A DNA stretch of 28,936 nt from Isohypsibius dastychi (taxonomy: Eukaryota > Tardigrada > Eutardigrada > Parachela > Isohypsibiidae): the NCBI GenBank assembly GCA_034696485.1, contig JAQIWT010000201.1:1-28936 (forward strand), read 5' to 3'. The notes below the pieces were generated by a model. The model was not told the DNA's origin. It saw only the letters and a list, made by a program, of their open reading frames with translations, and searched no databases. Positions 10,625-19,479 of this stretch are shown in pieces. The translations under genes were made by a program, and so were the position numbers. How positions within the stretch are numbered: position 1 is the stretch's first letter; every line of letters begins with the position of its first letter.

Positions 10625-10903
10625 ATGTTTCGATTTTTTAAACGCCACCGATTCCGCTTGAAGATGGGGGACTGGAAGATTGTTGGTCCGGTTGTGTCTG
10701 CCGCAGACACTATGGCGGACGTCAAGACGAACCTCTTTGCCAGCAAAGGTAGTTGAATATTTGTTCGTGTAGAACATGGAAAATTCTCCTTGAGATAATT
10801 GCATTTTTTCTTAGGTTTTGATCCTGCTTCAATCTGGTTTTTCCATGAGCATTTGCCATTGACTGAGCAACGAACCATTGGGGAGTTGGTTTTGCCAAAT
10901 TAG
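10625..10903 (+). CDS. Possible small two-exon gene, 70 residues, unrecognised
   Basis: Exon 1 is 10625-10748 from ATG; a 66-bp intron (10749-10814, GTAGTT to TTCTTAG) leads to exon 2, 10815-10903, ending at TAG. The two exons join in phase to give 213 nt, or 70 residues, without a stop. The product has a basic N-terminus (FFKRHRFRLK), then VVSAADTMADVKTNLF, then after the intron FDPASIWFFHEHLP. The intron size fits the short-intron pattern of the neighbouring sulfatase gene. No family is recognised and no promoter is visible. It may be a fragment of a larger gene. The minus-strand frame over the same region is taken as a shadow. Confidence 0.35.
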
Positions 10904-11108
10904 CCTTCTATCAGCAATGTAATTGAACCCATTGCCGAGGGATTTGACGTGCACCGCCATGCTGGTCTGAGGCGTGGTAACATGTGTAAATCCAAGCTCT
11001 CTTGGTGCATTTACAGGGGCATTGTCGTGTACAAGGAGGTGTGATGGATGTCTTCCGACTCATGATTGAGCAGCCACTTTGTGAGAGTCACAGTCGGGAT
11101 GTAATTCA

Positions 11109-11816
11109 TTGTTTGCGATGACGATATGTTATGTTTGGCAGGTTGCAAATTTCCAGGCTGGCAAAAGCTTTTATGAATATCAAGTTCTACCTTTCGGACT
11201 CAAGAATGCGACATCGGTTTTCCAACGCATTATGACTACTGTTTCGGCCGGTTTCCTCTGGATCAATGTGTTTCTCTACATTGACGATATTGTCATTGCG
11301 ACCAAAACCTTGCTGGAGCACCTCAAGCTACTGGAAGAAGTTTTTGGACACCTGAAGAAATTCGGTTCCATCTGCAACCCGGCTCAGTGTCTTTTCTGCA
11401 AATCTCAGGTACGAGTTAAAGGCTTTGTCGCAGAAATGAACGGTGTTGAGCCTGATCCCGAGAAGACAAGTGCCGTAACGAACTTCCCCCGTCCTGAAAA
11501 CTTGCCCGCAGTTAAGTCATTCATGGGTTTGTGTTCTTACTATCGTCGTTTCGTGCGAGGTTTCTCGCAGATTGCTGGAGCATCATACGATTCGATGAAG
11601 AAAGATATTCCACTCGTGTGGCTCGACCCTCAGGAAGAAGCATCCCAAAAGCTGAAAGAGGCCCTAACCAGTGCGCCAGTTCTTGCTCATTTCGAACACG
11701 AGAATCCCTGCGAGATGCATACGGATGCTTCAGGATTTGCCATTGGTGTTGTCATCGTCCAACGGGATATAAGGAACAGTCCTCGCTTATGGGAGCCGGA
11801 GACTCATCCCAGCTGA
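11109..11816 (+). pseudogene. Reverse transcriptase and start of RNase H, element 2, 5' truncated
   Basis: A 235-codon frame starts in unrelated sequence and becomes RT at about 11140 (YEYQVLPFGLKNATSVFQRI). The catalytic box YIDD is intact at 11278-11289. Thumb and connection motifs follow (VEPDPEKTSAV, SFMGLCSYYRRFVRGFSQIA), and RNase H begins with MHTDASGFAIG. The frame is then shifted and stops at 11814-11816. The fingers and the first catalytic Asp of RT are missing, so the protein cannot work. Fewer mutations than in element 1 suggest a younger insertion. Confidence 0.9.
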
Positions 11817-12242
11817 GACACGTTATCATACGACGGAACCAGAGGCCCTGACTAATGTCTGGACGTATGATAAGTTCAGATATTACATACTGGATGGACC
11901 CTTCAAGGTCTTTACTGACCATCATGCTCTCTGCTGGCTGTTACCTTTATACACTCCTATTAGCCGCCTCGTGAGGTGGGCTCTTCGTCTTCAAGGATAC
12001 AGCTTGGAGATCATTCAAAAGTCAGGCAAGACGCATTTGGAAGAAGATTGCTTGTCACGTTACCTTCCCTACCCCCAGAAGATCAGATTAGCCCCATCAT
12101 CTGTGCGATCAAGAGGCTCCAAGACCCAGAACCTATTATGAGCTGGCCCAACATGGCTGGAGAGCAGTTGAAGGATGCATGGATTGAGCAGGTTCTCCAT
12201 GACCTCACAAAAGAAGTGAGAATCATCACGAAATTCTACTAA
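11812..12242 (+). pseudogene. RNase H remainder and linker, element 2
   Basis: After a frameshift at about 11775-11812 the RNase H sequence continues in another frame: YHTTEPEAL, FTDHHALCWLL and EEDCLSRY, which correspond to the later acidic residues of the fold. That frame ends at TGA 12139-12141. The linker toward integrase shifts again into the frame ending at 12242 (SWPNMAGEQLKDAWI, then VLHDLTKEVR). At least two frameshifts break the domain. Confidence 0.8.
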
Positions 12243-12302
12243 GTTGATCAATCGGGAATTCTCTATAGTATCTGGAAAATCGGCTCTACTAAACGGTAGC
12301 TT

Positions 12303-12744
12303 GTGGTCATGCCGAAACAGCTACGTGTTCAGGTTCTTGAAGCCTGCCATGACGAGCCACTCAGCGGTCATCTGGGATTTGCGAAAACATTTGACAATGC
12401 TAGGTCAAGATTTTTTTGGTCCGATATGGTAAACTACACTAAGAAGTATGTAGAAACATGTCCGCCATGTCAGGCAAGGAATACCTCGACTCAGAAACCT
12501 CCGGGCCAGTTTTAGTCCTTCTGCTATTCTCACCCATTCGAAGTAGTCACTACGAATGTTCTGGGACCGCTGCCTCGATCATATAAAGGAGCGAAATACA
12601 TCGTAGTTGCGACCTATCCGTTCACCAAATGTGTGGTGGTGAAAGCTTTGCCAGCGCAGGCTTCGGAGACCGTAGCTAAATTTCTGTTATTCGATGTATT
12701 TCTGACGTTGCTTTCGGATCAGAGAACGCTACGGGAACGAACTA
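12303..12744 (+). pseudogene. Integrase of element 2, broken, first catalytic Asp is Asn
   Basis: The HHCC zinc-binding domain is complete (CHDEPLSGHLGFAKT, later ETCPPCQ). A TAG at 12513-12515 interrupts the frame, which then continues into the core. The first catalytic position reads VTTNVLGP, with Asn at 12555-12557 in place of Asp. The core runs through YIVVATYPFTKCVVVKALPA to LLSDQ, which contains the second catalytic Asp, and then breaks off; the segment with the catalytic Glu is deleted. Confidence 0.85.
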
Positions 12745-13449
12745 TTTGCCGGATCTGACCCTGAAGACGAATGGGCGCCAGGAGCCGTTACCGAGACTGA
12801 GCATTCACCAGAGGACGAGCAGACCAAGATGTTTTTCGACGCGGACAACGGTCGCCTGGATGACGAGGATCATGATGCTGACATGTCGTTGGAAGATGCT
12901 CAGGTTCATAAGGCTCTAATTCCAGAGCAGCAGAAAACAGCAACATATTCTGACGAACTGGAAGAACAACTTGTGCTGCGTCGATCGGCAAGAGCCAACA
13001 TAGGTCAGGACACTCGTGTCAAGTGTGCCGAAGAGTTCCGCCGAATCGTCACACTGAACCAACAACCTTGGGTCATGTTGCTGATGTTACTTTGCATAAC
13101 TATTGACTGCGCTTCAGCTTTGAAGGTGAAATTATGCGACTGTGATAAGCCACAATACGCTGGAGTGATTGAGTTCTCCCAGTACACCACATGTCCGAAC
13201 GCAAGAGTATGCCAGAAGTATGCCAGAGTGAGGTACGACATCTACACAGAAGTAATTGAAATGAAAGCGTTGAGAGAGTATGCATGTTGGAGGGTGGAAA
13301 GGGCCGAGAAGGCATCAGAGGGAGTTCTCTGGAATACGGATACAGTCTTTCTCCAACGACACATTCAGGTTTCACTGTCGCAGTGCTGGTCGATGATTCA
13401 AATGACTCAGTGCGGAGAAAACAGAATGAAGAAGCTGGATGGCATTTGA
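12706..13449 (+). pseudogene. Pol C-terminal tail fused in frame to env-like protein, element 2
   Basis: A frame open from 12706 to the TGA at 13447-13449 first reads a highly acidic tail (PEDEQTKMFFDADNGR), then RRSARANIG, a basic motif common near the end of Gypsy pol. From an internal ATG at 13075 it reads a strongly hydrophobic, signal-peptide-like stretch (MLLMLLCITIDCASA), then a Cys-rich segment (KLCDCDKPQYAGVIEF). This pattern is typical of env-like proteins in some invertebrate Gypsy elements, although I cannot name the family. No stop separates pol from env, so env may have been made from a spliced or internally started message, or the stop was lost. The frame ends early by shift. 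Confidence 0.55.
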
Positions 13450-13488
13450 AGCTTTTCTGCTGAAGTTGAAGGAGAGGGACGTCGGAGC

Positions 13489-13760
13489 GGCATTTCTCAA
13501 TTCAAAGTTATGAATCGTGAATTCAAAAAAATAACGCTTGAGCAGTCGTGCCCTACATGCCCTTTAGTTTCAGTAACTGGAGAAATTACAGCCTCGAAAG
13601 AAGCCGGTTTTTCAGTTCAAGGTCACCCAACTTTCGTCTGGCACACAACAGGATCGTCCATGCAACCATTCGGAGTGACACGTATTGCAGGTCGGAGTAG
13701 ACAGCTGTTCAACGAAAGTGGAATGCTTCGGCTTCAAGAGTCGCACACTTGACTTCAAGT
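13489..13760 (+). pseudogene. Env-like continuation, element 2
   Basis: After the stop at 13449 an open stretch in another frame continues to 13752 with two close Cys (SCPTCPLVSVTG) and Ser/Thr-rich sequence (FVWHTTGSSMQPFG). Its position between the env-like N-terminus and the polypurine tract suggests it is the middle of the env-like gene. No transmembrane anchor or fusion motif is clear before the LTR region, so the 3' part of env is decayed or deleted. Confidence 0.4.
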
Positions 13761-14019
13761 TGGTCAACTCAACACGCTATTATCTCCTGCGGAAGTGATA
13801 TGCGCTTCTACTTCACGCTATTTCATGTTCTACTTGAACTCGCCAATTTGAGTTGGTAATAAGGTCATCTGTTTTTTCATAAACACTTCTTAGCTTCTCC
13901 TGCAAACATGGGTTTTAATAAGAGTGGTTGTGTGTATCGTGTCACTTTCGTTTATTCCAACTGTGAGGCTTTCTGCTTGCTATATAATCATGTGCGTGTG
14001 CTCCTTTCTGGAATAATCC

Positions 14020-14136
14020 GGAAAGGGGGTTTGTTGATTGGTCTTGCCGGGTATAAAACCCCGTGCCATGCTGTAGTCGGGGAAGTGTAGTGAGCTGAAG
14101 TCTTGTGCGCGTGTACTCCTCACACAACCCTTAACA
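14020..14136 (+). repeat. Candidate LTR with polypurine tract and TATA box
   Basis: A purine tract GGAAAGGGGG (14020-14029) precedes TGTTG at 14032; the segment ends TTAACA at 14136. TGTT and AACA are inverted ends of LTR type. A TATAAA box lies at 14052-14057. Taken this way the LTR is only about 105 bp. The left border is uncertain and could lie further upstream. The right border is better supported because a tRNA primer-binding site follows at once. Confidence 0.5.
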
Positions 14137-14137
14137 T

Positions 14138-14149
14138 TGGTGCCAAAAC
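14138..14149 (+). promoter_or_regulatory. tRNA primer-binding site after LTR end
   Basis: TGGTGCCAAAAC begins with TGG, the complement of the CCA end of a tRNA, one base after the LTR terminus CA. A nearly identical site, TGGTGCCGAAAC, occurs at 17799-17810. It would prime minus-strand DNA synthesis. Confidence 0.6.
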
Positions 14150-14267
14150 AGAGGAAACTGTTTTTAATTCAGCCTCAACCCAGTTTGGGTTGGCAGTTTC
14201 AAACGTAAGGCGCAGTCGAGCTTGCTCACCGCACGCTCGGTATTCTTCTCAGCAAGATCTGTTCGGA
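14141..14267 (+). repeat. 127-bp leader-like repeat, copy B
   Basis: This copy matches 9680-9806 over exactly the same 127 bases, starting inside the primer-binding site and ending TGTTCGGA, after which the two copies share nothing. It lies directly downstream of an LTR end, as expected for an LTR-element leader. The hairpin is kept as CGAGC at 14217-14221 paired with GCTCG at 14235-14239. Confidence 0.75.
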
Positions 14268-14745
14268 ATGACTTTTTTTTGCAGAAAAACATTTCATGAT
14301 TGGTTTGATATCGTTCATATACACGAAGCGGGGGTGACTTGACCATCACCTGATGCTCCTCTACAATATAATGGGTACAGACGTCCTCCAATGCTGGTTC
14401 CATAAAACTCGCTTCCATTTCATCGTCCGGCGGGTCTCGGAGGTACTGACCGATTCGTACAGCATGAACTTGTCCCAGTTTTATTCGCAGTTTGGTGTCA
14501 GTCCCATCTTGAGCGAGCGTAATCGTCATCTGACTCTCTGATTTACTTAGGTTGCTCGGTTTGTCCTCTCGGATTGCTTGAAAAAGCCTGTTCATTTCCA
14601 TAAGGTTGCATCTGGGATGGGCGGCGGGATAGGAATATCCATCAAAGTGATCAACATTAGCATTCCAGTGATTGGCCATCATGGTGTCGACAACTCGCAT
14701 CTCCTCTTTCAAGAGTGTCATAAATTCTCGATGATGGAAGGACAT
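14164..14745 (-). CDS. Unrecognised 193-residue minus-strand ORF, probably a gene fragment
   Basis: This is a long uninterrupted minus-strand frame. Residues 1 to about 159 are rich in acidic and Met residues (REFMTLLKEEMRVVDTMMAN, then YLRDPPDDEMEASFMEPALE) and look like real coding sequence. The last 35 or so residues are the antisense of repeat copy B and are probably not original. Upstream on the same strand, natural-looking open pieces continue with a few stops (ELIDSLLYELTKDK near 14950 and a 101-codon frame 14997-15302). This suggests a longer minus-strand gene truncated by arrival of the leader unit. No family is recognised, and there is no signal peptide or membrane segment. Confidence 0.35.
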   Translation of the reverse strand: MSFHHREFMTLLKEEMRVVDTMMANHWNANVDHFDGYSYPAAHPRCNLMEMNRLFQAIREDKPSNLSKSESQMTITLAQDGTDTKLRIKLGQVHAVRIGQYLRDPPDDEMEASFMEPALEDVCTHYIVEEHQVMVKSPPLRVYERYQTNHEMFFCKKKSFRTDLAEKNTERAVSKLDCALRLKLPTQTGLRLN

Positions 14746-15310
14746 GACATCAGCTCCACTCTTGTTCTAAATGTACGCAGTTTGATCAGTTTTTGCTTGA
14801 CCCGCCGTTGGGTATGGAATGGATCATGGGTGGAACGCAAACGGGAGCTATTGATTGCCATGGATTTTACGCATGGGTCTCAGATGTTTGGCATAGTGTT
14901 GGTCCACTTTTATGTTGGCGTCCACTGGTCACTTGTCCTTTGTTAACTCGTAAAGAAGGCTATCAATCAGCTCTTTTTCTCTCCTTGCAGAACTTGTCAA
15001 TCAACAATGTGTGAGGTTGTTGCCGAAGGGACCGGCTCTGATTCTGTTTGTGGGTTATGTGAGGTTGTCCCGTGAGGGTCAACGTTTAAGTAGAGTGACT
15101 CAGCCATTAAGCTCGGCCCTCCATGTCTTTGTTTCGATTGATGCTCATAGCTCATGTGAGCTGTCCAACGCCACCTTAAAGTGGGCGCAGAGGAAACAAT
15201 ATTCGAGCATCTTTTGGAATAAACTTGCAAGCCCATGGATTGTGTTGGATTGGACTCATACCATCCACATTGTTCTGAATTATCAAAATGTTGTGCTGGC
15301 AATGTCTTCG

Positions 15311-16126
15311 ATATTTTCTGAACTTTCCCTCGATCATATTGGCAGGAGGTAGCATTTTGTGATGGTTTTTGTCAGACTGAATTGCTATATTCTTACGTTA
15401 TTTCCTTTAGATCCGCTTGCAAAAACAAGTGAAAATGGCCGTCGTGGAGGATCACATGTTAAAATGGGTATCCGCGGTCTAAGAAGAGCGCGCCGACAAT
15501 GGATCAAGTTCTGAATTATCAAAATGTTGTGCTAGCTTCAAGCTGGGTTCAGACGAAGGTTACCTCAACGGAAGAGAATATTTAAAGATAGTTGAGATAA
15601 TTTCCCATCCTAGCCAAGACTGACGTCTTCTTTCTTTGGACGATGCAGATTACATCACTCTATCTCAAAATTATGGAATATTGTACGAGAAATGGAATCG
15701 GGATTCCTTCGAGGGCGATGGAGTTGAGCCCCAAAAGAAATAGTGTGTAGTACTTTGGTGAACGCTCGCCCTACCCGCGCCAATCGATGACTTCGTTCTG
15801 TTCTTTTTCAGTACGATAAATTAAATATTCGAAATTTGGCTCTGGATCAAGTCCACGGGGGGAAACGTTGTTTCAATACGGAGCAGTTCCACTGTGAACT
15901 GGTGTAAGCAGGATTTATTGAACTATTAGAAACTACACAGCAATCACTCTTTTCACGGATTTCCCAAACTGCCATGAGGGGAAAACCAGAAATATTGCAA
16001 TCAAAAGGCTTGATAACCACTTCAGGGGATTGAAGCACCGGCAGTCGACAGCCAATTGTGTAAGTCGGTTTTTACTGACTGCTCGATTATCTCTTGGTTT
16101 CTGGACCAGAGCTGTCACTATTGACA
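15311..16126 (+). repeat. Dispersed duplication, copy 1 (pairs with 22112-22946)
   Basis: About 816 bases are closely similar to 22112-22946 in the same orientation. The match starts at ATATTTTCT and ends at GCTGTCACTATTGACA on both sides, with different flanks. Copy 1 lacks a 26-base block present in copy 2 (near 22711-22736). Exons and introns are both included, so this was a DNA-level duplication and not a retrocopy. Confidence 0.9.
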
Positions 16127-16555
16127 AATGTCCCTGATGGATTTTGAGTGCCATTGAGAAATAGATCCAATCGTCATTTCAAAACTCGTATTTTATTTCT
16201 GCAGCTCTTGGTCTTTGCGCGAAGTATCCGAGACGCGAAAGCTCCACAGCAGTTGAAAAAAGTCGCCGAAGACGTTCGGGACCTCAAGGTGGAGTTCAAA
16301 GAACTTGGGACTACCTTAAACGTGATGAAAGTTGCAATTGAGTGGCATGGTATCGACTTACGCCCGGTTCGTTTGGGCTCGGTGTATTTTGTACTAATCA
16401 AGAATGATTCCATTTTTGGGAAGCTTCGTTTTGATTCATATTAACATCAATATTTTCCATTGCAGAAAGATGAGGATAATATTAGCGACTGAGAAAACAT
16501 AGATACCGATGGAGATGAGGATGAAGATGGCGATGATGGTTGGAAAGGTGTTTAG
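15411..16555 (+). pseudogene. Unrecognised multi-exon gene, copy 1, decayed
   Basis: Exon 1 starts at 15411 after TTTCCTTTAG and runs to about 15742 (IRLQKQVKMAVVEDHMLKWV near its start). Exon 2 starts at 15812 after TTCTTTTTCAG (YDKLNIRNLALDQVHGGK) and ends at a GTAAG donor near 16061. Exon 3, 16205-16366, reads a coiled-coil-like helix (QQLKKVAEDVRDLKVEFKEL). Exon 4, from 16466, reads KDEDNISD then TGA; beyond it the frame continues with a very acidic run to 16555. Damage includes stops in exon 1 (one shared with copy 2, one private TGA near 15619), a one-base loss at the exon 1/2 joint and the 26-base deletion in exon 2. I do not recognise the protein; a helical protein with an acidic tail would be nuclear-like, but that is a guess. 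Confidence 0.55.
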
Positions 16556-17046
16556 AGGCCTCGAAAATGACAGTTTTAGATTGACAACTTCAAAAATGTT
16601 TTCTCTGAAAATAGTTTTTTGTTTTAGAGTATGCTCTGAAAATATCGTTCATATTGAAAGACTTTTTATTAGAGCGGTAATTCTTTAGTCCTGGACCGGT
16701 CGTGTCATATCAGGTGTGCCAGTTTGTAGAAAATGGTGCAGCAATGAGAGTCTGAGAACTCAGAACGCAGTATTTTAGCGAAACGGCCGTCGTGTAACCA
16801 GTGTGATTCAATGGTTAACGGCCATCCGGTCTTGTGAAACACAGCGTCAAACCCCATAACGAATGAAAATGGCCACCTGGATGGCTGATGATGTCAACCG
16901 AAATTTTTCTCGGTTCGGCGCTTAGCAGTACTAGCTCGTGACCAATCGGTCTGAGACCAATCGCGCTTAACTCGCAGTCATCTTCATACGCCGTATTCAC
17001 GCGACGAACGCTCAACAGAGCTGAGAGATATCAAGAGGGTCATGTT
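16556..17046. other. No gene recognised
   Basis: AT-rich sequence to about 16680, then mixed. A minus-strand frame at 16815-17015 has no family features. A short direct repeat GACCAATCG occurs at about 16940-16948 and 16955-16963. Nothing else is seen. Confidence 0.4.
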
Positions 17047-17049
17047 TGA

Positions 17050-17388
17050 ATTGGAAAACTTGGTGGATGTAGTAGTGTTAAACGATTGAAAAATTCTGAC
17101 GTCGATCCAATAAGTGATGTACGAGGAATAATTTGAAATCTAGTTCGGTACAACGAAAACTTAGTGGATGAGTCTGGGTTGACACATAGTTTGAATCTTC
17201 TCAAAAAAGTGATGATCAACTCGCAAATATGTACCTGGATTCAGAATGAGAAGGAATCACACAGAGATGAATTCAAGCAAGCAAACGCAACAGTGCTGAA
17301 GACTGCATATATTCTGTCAAGAGAAATGAATTCGGACAAAATTGATTACCGTATGAACAAGAAGCTGTGTGAAAGAAAGGCTACATGA
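17050..17388 (+). pseudogene. Unrecognised helical ORF with one stop
   Basis: A frame runs from about 17050 to the TGA at 17386-17388 with a single TGA at 17134-17136. The distal part (17164-17388) is hydrophilic and probably helical: SLNLLKKVMINSQICTWIQN, then ESHRDEFKQANATVLKTAY. No motif or family is recognised. It could be an exon of a decayed cellular gene or part of a retroelement lying upstream of the LTR end at 17796. Confidence 0.25.
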
Positions 17389-17796
17389 GCAGTGTTCAAG
17401 TTGTCTTCTTGCATGTTTGTCTTGAAATCGTCCTGATAATCTGCTCGAACGGAGGCACTTGTAAACTTCTGTTTGAAAATGTCAGAAGGCTTTCTGAAGC
17501 TCCAGCCACCATTCAAGAATCCAGTATTTCTCGAGTTCTCTGTTGTGAGGTTTTCCCCTCCTGGGGTGAACAGTCACATCTCACATGTATGGACACGGGC
17601 CTTCCGCCCACTCCAATGCTGTTCATATTGTCAGCTCTGCAGCCACCAAATAAAACGGGGCGCAAATGAAATATTCTTTGAACATCTTTGAATAAAATGA
17701 CTACCTTGTCGAATTGATCAGATTTCGGTTGGACCCATTCTCCCTATTCATCAATATACGGTATCGAGGTGTTTCTAAGGACTGCGGGTCCGAACA
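17389..17796 (+). repeat. LTR-like 3' end (left border unknown)
   Basis: The segment ends GTCCGAACA at 17796, directly before a tRNA primer-binding site, so its right part is the end of an LTR. AATAAA-type signals occur near 17648 and 17692. The left border cannot be set from this window, as no second copy is present. The open frames at 17385-17691 inside it are not recognised. Confidence 0.4.
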
Positions 17797-17798
17797 TT

Positions 17799-17810
17799 TG
17801 GTGCCGAAAC
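17799..17810 (+). promoter_or_regulatory. tRNA primer-binding site
   Basis: TGGTGCCGAAAC starts two bases after an LTR-like CA terminus and is complementary to a tRNA 3' end finishing in CCA. It matches the site at 14138-14149 with one difference, but the sequence that follows is unlike the 127-bp unit, so it belongs to another element family using the same primer tRNA. Confidence 0.55.
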
Positions 17811-18688
17811 GTGTTCCGTTCATTGGTTCACTCTTGCTCTCAAAACAAACAACGAAAAAGAGAAAGAGTGAAACTTCTGCGCGCTTCTCGGTTGTAAAAA
17901 AAAGGAACTGAAGCGATTCAAAAGGAGAAATAACGAGGTTTTAACTTATCCTCGGCCAAGGACAAGGTAATATTCTGCCAGCGAACCTGAATTTGTTTTT
18001 TTCTGTTAGCCCTGAATTCTCATAGCCCTTTTGTTTGAATCCTTGAATTTCATTTTTGCCATTCCACTTTTGACAAGAGGCTAATCAGAAAAGTACTTTC
18101 CAGCTTACCTGTGCTTCGGAAAAGATCGATTGTTCTTTTTTCTGGCGATAGTGGCGCCGTCTCTCAAAAGTCAAAATTTAATGCAGAATTGATAGAGAAT
18201 TAAAGCTAGCTCTGATTTAAATTCTGTGAATTGTTTTGGAATTATGTTTTGAGCAAGTCTGCTCAATGAAATTGATGAAAGTTTTGTTACTTTCCCGAAT
18301 TTTTTAAATCAGAATCACAAAAAAAATTCAAAGTATGGAGTAGCAACAATTCTCATGCTGTGGAAATCCTATGAAAAAACGAGCTCTTCCAGCCAACGGA
18401 AATCTTATTTTTCAGATAAAAAAATGTTTTAAAATTTTGTTAATGCCATCACTTGAGCAGAATCAAAGCTCGTTGAGAGATGAGTGCTAAAATAGTTGGT
18501 GAACGCTGGTGCCAGAATTATAAAAACCCAGTTACACCCCATCATGCTTGTCCCATCAAGAGTAATGATAGTCCGCCAAAACAAGATAGCGAAAAAAATT
18601 ATGCAGATTTCAGAACTCATGTGTTTTGGCACCCACATACCAGTTTGCGCCGCTGCTGTTAATGAATCTGAAAGGATAACTCATTCCT
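17811..18688. other. Probable leader of an LTR element, then AT-rich sequence
   Basis: Downstream of the primer site lies A-rich sequence with no gag-like frame. Frames at 18480-18792 overlap one another on both strands and match nothing I know. Confidence 0.3.
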
Positions 18689-18979
18689 TTGGAGATCGTA
18701 TTCTCAGGGAATTTTGTGAATGGCACTTCCACAAACGGTACCGTGATTATGTGGTTATTTCTAGAATCTTCCAGAATTCGACGGGATGTTAATTCTACAT
18801 TATGTTTACGAACACAAAATGGGACTTTCCGTCATAACAAAATAACACGATCGCCCATTAGTTTCAACTTGATCACAGAATATAACTATTCAGGACACAC
18901 TGTATCATCTGACCGTGAAGCTTCCATTGTCACCGAAACTTTCGGTTTTCATCAGTTGAAAAAGAAATGCCCTCTATAA
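18689..18979 (+). pseudogene. Glycoprotein-like fragment with clustered N-glycosylation sequons
   Basis: A 96-codon frame without an ATG start holds five N-x-S/T sequons in its first two thirds: NGT, NGT, NST, NGT and NYS. This density is usual in extracellular glycoproteins, including env-like proteins of retroelements. Hydrophobic sequence (VIMWLFLES) lies between sequons. It ends FHQLKKKCPL then stop. The position downstream of an LTR/primer site (17797) would allow an env of that element, but no RT or integrase is seen between them. No family is recognised. Confidence 0.25.
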
Positions 18980-19479
18980 TTCATAATTCAACCGAGAATT
19001 TACGGTTACACTGGGGGGAAATGGTATAATACTCTTCGGTATACTGACCATGCAGCCGGATGATGATGCGACGTTTGAAAGAAACATCAAGCAACACGCG
19101 AAATAATGGGGGAGGAAAAATATTTTTGGGAGGTAATTCAGAAGTACTGCATTCCAGTTGCTATCATCCTGATCATCCTGAAAAAAGACTGCACCTGGTG
19201 CGCGGACAGATAAACAGCGCAGCGTTAGCTAGTTTCAAAAATTTGGTCTACCGCAACAGTGTTATGCCTGAGGATTGAATCGCGATCTAACCACCTCCAA
19301 GTTTCAGAAGAGCTCGATGTGCGTCTTTCAAAAGTGGTGGCTGGTTTCTCCATGCTTCAAGGTCACCCAAAACTATGGTGAACAATTTTTTTCACCACCA
19401 GACAAACATTTTGGGATTGTGTATTGTTAGCTCATCCCATCACTGAGTCTGTACATTCTTCGCCTACGAAGTCAAATCA
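18980..19479. other. No gene recognised
   Basis: A frame at 19060-19278 (72 codons, ending in RNSVMPED) is open but has no family features. Nothing else is seen. Confidence 0.35.

Larger units (their letters stand above)
11109..14136 (+). mobile_element. Ty3/Gypsy retrotransposon with env-like region (element 2), truncated
   Basis: The order is reverse transcriptase (5' truncated), RNase H, integrase, a long pol tail running into an env-like sequence, a polypurine tract (14020-14029) and a candidate LTR ending at 14136. Gag, protease and the first third of reverse transcriptase are absent; the recognisable part starts in the middle of the RT palm at about 11140. The element differs in sequence from element 1 and belongs to another Gypsy lineage. 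The leader-like unit at 9680-9806 could be its original 5' end, with 9807-11108 inserted or substituted, but that is inference. Confidence 0.82.

Noticed and set aside
10522-10878. 118-codon minus-strand frame
   Set aside because: It is antisense to the phase-consistent two-exon candidate at 10625-10903 and shows no family features.
16815-17015. 66-codon minus-strand frame
   Set aside because: No motif, no partner exon and no continuity on either side; treated as chance.
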